From UBA6164 sp964344895 (lineage in GTDB: Bacteria; Patescibacteriota; Gracilibacteria; BD1-5; UBA6164), in NCBI GenBank assembly GCA_964344895.1, contig CAYFPB010000053.1:1-9378 (forward strand): a DNA stretch of 9,378 bases, written 5' to 3'. The position numbers and the translations under genes are program-made. The notes under the pieces were generated by a model. It did not search any database. It saw nothing but the letters and a program-made list of their open reading frames with translations, and was not told the origin of the DNA. Numbering within the stretch: the stretch's first letter is position 1; each line of letters begins with the position of its first letter. This document shows, piece after piece, positions 6,948 through 9,378 of this stretch.

Positions 6948-8780
6948 TTACTTAATTTTAGCTCTGTAAGCTTTAATTGTTTTATTGATTTGGAAATTAG
7001 ATAATTTTTTTAATTGTACATCATTTAGATATATTTTTACAAATTCTACCCAGCTACATGTTATTCAGGTTTTACTCTCATACATAATTGTATCTCAAAA
7101 AAGATTTACTTCTTTTTTATCATCAACACGTAATTTTTTTATACTATCTATATTTTCTGATAATATAGAATCTATTGATTTTAATCATATTTTAGATCAT
7201 AATCATATAATTGATGTGAAGTTTATTGACGAAATCTTTCCTTTTCAAAAAAGCAATAAGCTTATGTGATTAAAATCATCAAATGGACTAAAATCTCAAT
7301 CAAACTTCTTAACTTTTCTAAGTAAGGCTAAATCTAAGCATGTATAGATATTATTTTTTATTAAAATATCTTTAATATTTGATAAAACTTCTTTTTCACT
7401 TAATCAAATAAATTCCTCAGGAAGATATCTTTTACTTTTAAATACTGAATCCTTTAGCTTAAAACTTAGATCACTTACTCAAAGTTTTTTAAAGAAGTTT
7501 GGAAGCATATCTTCTGAGATTCAAGAACTATTACTTACTTTTAATACACATTTCATAATAGTTTCTCATTTCAAACTTGCTCATGACTCATTTTTGTAAA
7601 AAGTAGATATCAATATATCAGATTTTGTATCAATATTTTTTAATGTTTCATTATTTATGTATTTATTAGCACTTGTAATTAAATCATCTATTCATATATC
7701 TTTACTGAATTTATCTATATCATTTATTGAAGTATAAGATTTTGATGAATTTAATCAATAAAACACAGAACACATTACATTAAAACTAACATAATCTCAG
7801 TATTTTCATAATATTTTTGATCATTTTCTAGCTAAATAGATATCAAAAAAATTGTTTAATGAATTTTCTTTAAGTATATTATGAATATCACTTTTAATTT
7901 CTTCTTTGGTCTTATTTCATATAATATTTTTTAATTTGTCTGAAAGTTTATTTGAATTATATACTATTTGAGAATTTGAGTCAGAAATAGGAGCTCTAAA
8001 TACAACTCAATCACTATCAGTTATGTTTAATCTACTTATAAATAAATCATAATCATTTATAGATATAGTATCTATAGATTTATCTAAAACCAAAGATATT
8101 AAATCAAGTCAAGTATAATCATCAGATAAAGATTGATTTATAAAATTTTCAAATCAAATATTTTTAAAATCATCTGTGAATACTAATTCATTATTGTGAA
8201 GTATTTTTAAGGCTTCTGCATAAATAGAAGGAAACTTTAATATTTCAAACAATATTGCTATATTTTCTTTGTAATCACTTGTAATTTTATCTTTCAAAAT
8301 ATAGTCTAGTAGTTCCTGGAAAGATTCAAAATATTCAAATTCTAGACTATCTAGTTCTTCTTGAGTGTAATTAATTAAATCAAGTATTGAATTAATTCAT
8401 AATTCTTTTAGCTCAAATTTAGCTAGTCTTTTCAAATTATATGTATCTAATTTTCAAGTAGAAATTTGTGTTCAATTAGAAGTCATAAATTTTTCTACTT
8501 CTTTTTTATTTGTTTTAAACCTTTCTTCTCACTCAAAACAAGATACTCAAGTATCAACATCTGTTAATCATAAAGTTTTATGTACTTCAGATTTAATAAT
8601 TATTTTCAAATCTTGCTTTGTTAGTTTTCTACCTTTAATTATACTAGCCACATTTTCAGTTACAGTTTCGACACACAAAACCATATCTGTTAAATCATCA
8701 TAATTACCATCATTTCATAATCATAAATTTCTTCTTATTAATGGCTTACTCAAAGCTCATATTTGATCACGTGTAAACAT
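6948..8780 (-). CDS. Gene B: paralogue of gene A, 610 aa
   Basis: ATG at 8780 and TAA at 6950-6948 enclose 610 codons; by my count 30 of 33 glycines are TGA. The N-terminus parallels gene A: MFTRDQIGAL, PLIRRNLGLG, LCVETV, then QDLKIIIKSEVHKTLG at about 56-71. A divergent repeat unit follows near 112-200 (INSILDLINY, FESFQELLDYI), another at about 295-430 (NNFFDIYLARKGSKILGKYGDY, GASLKGETIMK), and the clearest at 464-610 (CLDLALLRKVKKFDGDFSPF, then SKTGITCSWVEFVKIYL). There is no signal peptide, membrane helix or known catalytic motif. It follows gene C by 30 nt without an obvious terminator, so C and B are probably one transcript. The family is unrecognised and the function unknown. Confidence 0.85.
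6951..7391 (-). repeat. Repeat unit B3 of gene B (residues 464-610)
   Basis: The unit contains LDLALLRKVKKFDGDFSPF and ends with GITCSWVEFVKIYL. It aligns with A3 across both the hallmark and the closing segment and, like A3, reaches the C-terminus. Confidence 0.75.
7491..7898 (-). repeat. Divergent repeat unit B2 of gene B (residues 295-430)
   Basis: LNNFFDIYLARKGSKILGKY stands where other units have the LDLLxAR helix and GDF. The end segment ESGASLKGETIMKCVLK parallels SKTGITCSWVEFVKIYL of B3. Confidence 0.55.
8181..8447 (-). repeat. Partial, divergent repeat unit B1 of gene B (residues 112-200)
   Basis: INSILDLINY followed by FEYFESFQELLDYI matches the helix and DF parts of the hallmark. 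The second half of the unit is not clear, and 200-290 may hold another degenerate copy (DDFKNIGFENFI). Confidence 0.4.
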
Positions 8781-8810
8781 TGATACTTTTTTATATATTT
8801 ATAAATTAAA
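8781..8810 (-). other. C-B intergenic spacer
   Basis: These 30 nt between the gene C stop and the gene B start are pure A/T apart from one G-C pair near the gene B end. I see no Shine-Dalgarno sequence, no convincing promoter and only a weak 6-bp A/T hairpin, so read-through from C into B is the simplest view. Confidence 0.5.
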
Positions 8811-9378
8811 TTATTTAAGGTATAGTTTTTTTACTAACTCTAATAATATTTCTTGTTTTACTGATTTAATATTCTTAAAACTTGTATTTAAAGTAATATT
8901 TACTAAGTTTAAGAAGTTTTCAAATACAAGAAAATCTCAGTCAAAATTATTATCATCATTTCTTGCATTTAATAAATCATCAATATTATTAAATCAATTA
9001 TCAACTAAGACTCTTCTAGCCTTTTTAAATACTAGATGTCTTATTTCAAAAAGATTAATAAATAAACTAATATCATTTTTACTTATATTTGTTGGAGATC
9101 TTCCATCATATAATGCTAAAAAATGTCTAGTAATATTTCACCATGAAATTGAAGAACTAAATTTTGCATCTCTTAAATCTACAATTTTATCATTAATAAT
9201 TAATGATTTAACTATTTTATCTGGATTTAATTCTATTTCTCTTTTTACTTGGTTGTAATAATCTAGCCATCATAATTTTTTTGCAAAATCATCTATTTTT
9301 TTAACTCATATTTGAGATAGAGTTTGATGATTTGAGTTTGAGATTGTATTATAAATATGAATAAAGTCAACAAAAGGA
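8811..9378 (-). CDS. Gene C: third paralogue, C-terminal part only
   Basis: The last 188 residues of a gene that begins right of the window are visible, ending at TAA 8813-8811. The first 100 residues are most of one repeat unit (PFVDFIHIYN, FAKKLGWLDY, SSSISWGNITRHFLALY). The next 80 are the first half of another (FNNIDDLLNARNDDNNFDGDF, FENFLNLVN), after which the protein stops at VKKLYLK. Gene C therefore ends in half a unit, whereas A and B end with a complete one. Glycines are mainly TGA. No catalytic motif is seen, and function is unknown as for A and B. Confidence 0.8.
8814..9062 (-). repeat. Half repeat unit C2 of gene C
   Basis: FKKARRVLVDNGFNNIDDLLNARNDD and FDGDFLVFENFLNLVN give the helix and GDF hallmark, but the protein ends before the GW helix and the closing segment. 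Confidence 0.65.
9078..9377 (-). repeat. Repeat unit C1 of gene C (incomplete at window edge)
   Basis: The unit begins inside the hallmark (PFVDFIHIYN), runs through the GW helix (FAKKLGWLDYY) and ends with SSSISWGNITRHFL, all with counterparts in A3. Confidence 0.65.

Noticed and set aside
6985..7269. Plus-strand 94-codon frame
   Set aside because: It is antisense to the clearest repeat unit of gene B, which aligns with units in A and C; this frame has no similar support.
8781..8810. Small hairpin between genes C and B as a terminator
   Set aside because: The stem is about 6 bp of A/T only and lacks the long perfect arms of the other terminators here.
1..9378. UGA read as tryptophan (code 4, mycoplasma-like)
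   Set aside because: TGA sits at conserved Gly positions (RPTGG, DPxGN, SFGN, GDF), and TGG occurs at plausible Trp positions next to TGA, as in SWG.
1..9378. tRNA genes, CRISPR arrays or insertion sequences
   Set aside because: I saw no cloverleaf with a CCA-type end, no regularly spaced identical repeats and no transposase frame. All of the larger repetition is at protein level.

Overview
The window is an AT-rich bacterial segment that makes sense only if UGA is read as glycine (genetic code 25). With TAA and TAG as the only stops, six long or medium reading frames open up. TGA falls at conserved glycines: the DPxGNR and EYDSFGN motifs of the Rhs repeats, the RPTGGFxG motif of the DUF4012 protein, and the GDF motif of the repeat proteins. 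TGG still encodes Trp. This points to Absconditabacteria (SR1) or Gracilibacteria, ultra-small episymbiotic bacteria of the Patescibacteria/CPR. I cannot decide between the two. Standard-code reading breaks every gene here into fragments.

Layout, left to right. (1) 1-1357 (+): the 3' part of a large Rhs/YD-repeat protein, which stops just after the conserved RYYDPE core and so has no variable toxin tip. (2) 1358-1596: a short non-coding gap with a possible coding remnant, ending in a promoter. (3) 1597-2168 (+): a two-gene toxin-antitoxin cassette, with an intact small antitoxin candidate followed by a PIN-domain toxin interrupted by one in-frame TAA. (4) 2203-2388 (-): a small unrecognised frame that shares a bidirectional terminator with the cassette. 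(5) 2455-4887 (+): an 810-residue membrane-anchored DUF4012 protein with a long lysine-rich cytoplasmic N-terminus. (6) 4901-9378 (-): three consecutive paralogous genes (A 661 aa, B 610 aa, C partial) built from a repeated unit of about 130-150 residues that I do not recognise. The unit's hallmark is an LDLLxAR helix followed by FxGDFxPFxDF. A and B also share an N-terminal domain of about 75 residues.

Regulation visible in the DNA: near-consensus sigma-70-type promoters lie 29-31 nt upstream of the start codons of the antitoxin, the DUF4012 gene and gene A, and no gene has a Shine-Dalgarno sequence. Perfect hairpin terminators separate the convergent pairs. Gene A's consensus promoter has its -10 box inside the terminator stem that follows gene B. 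C and B are 30 nt apart with no clear terminator and are probably co-transcribed; A is likely its own unit.

The most novel element is the three-gene repeat-protein cluster. The Rhs tail and the broken toxin-antitoxin cassette look like ordinary accessory or defence-conflict DNA with signs of decay.
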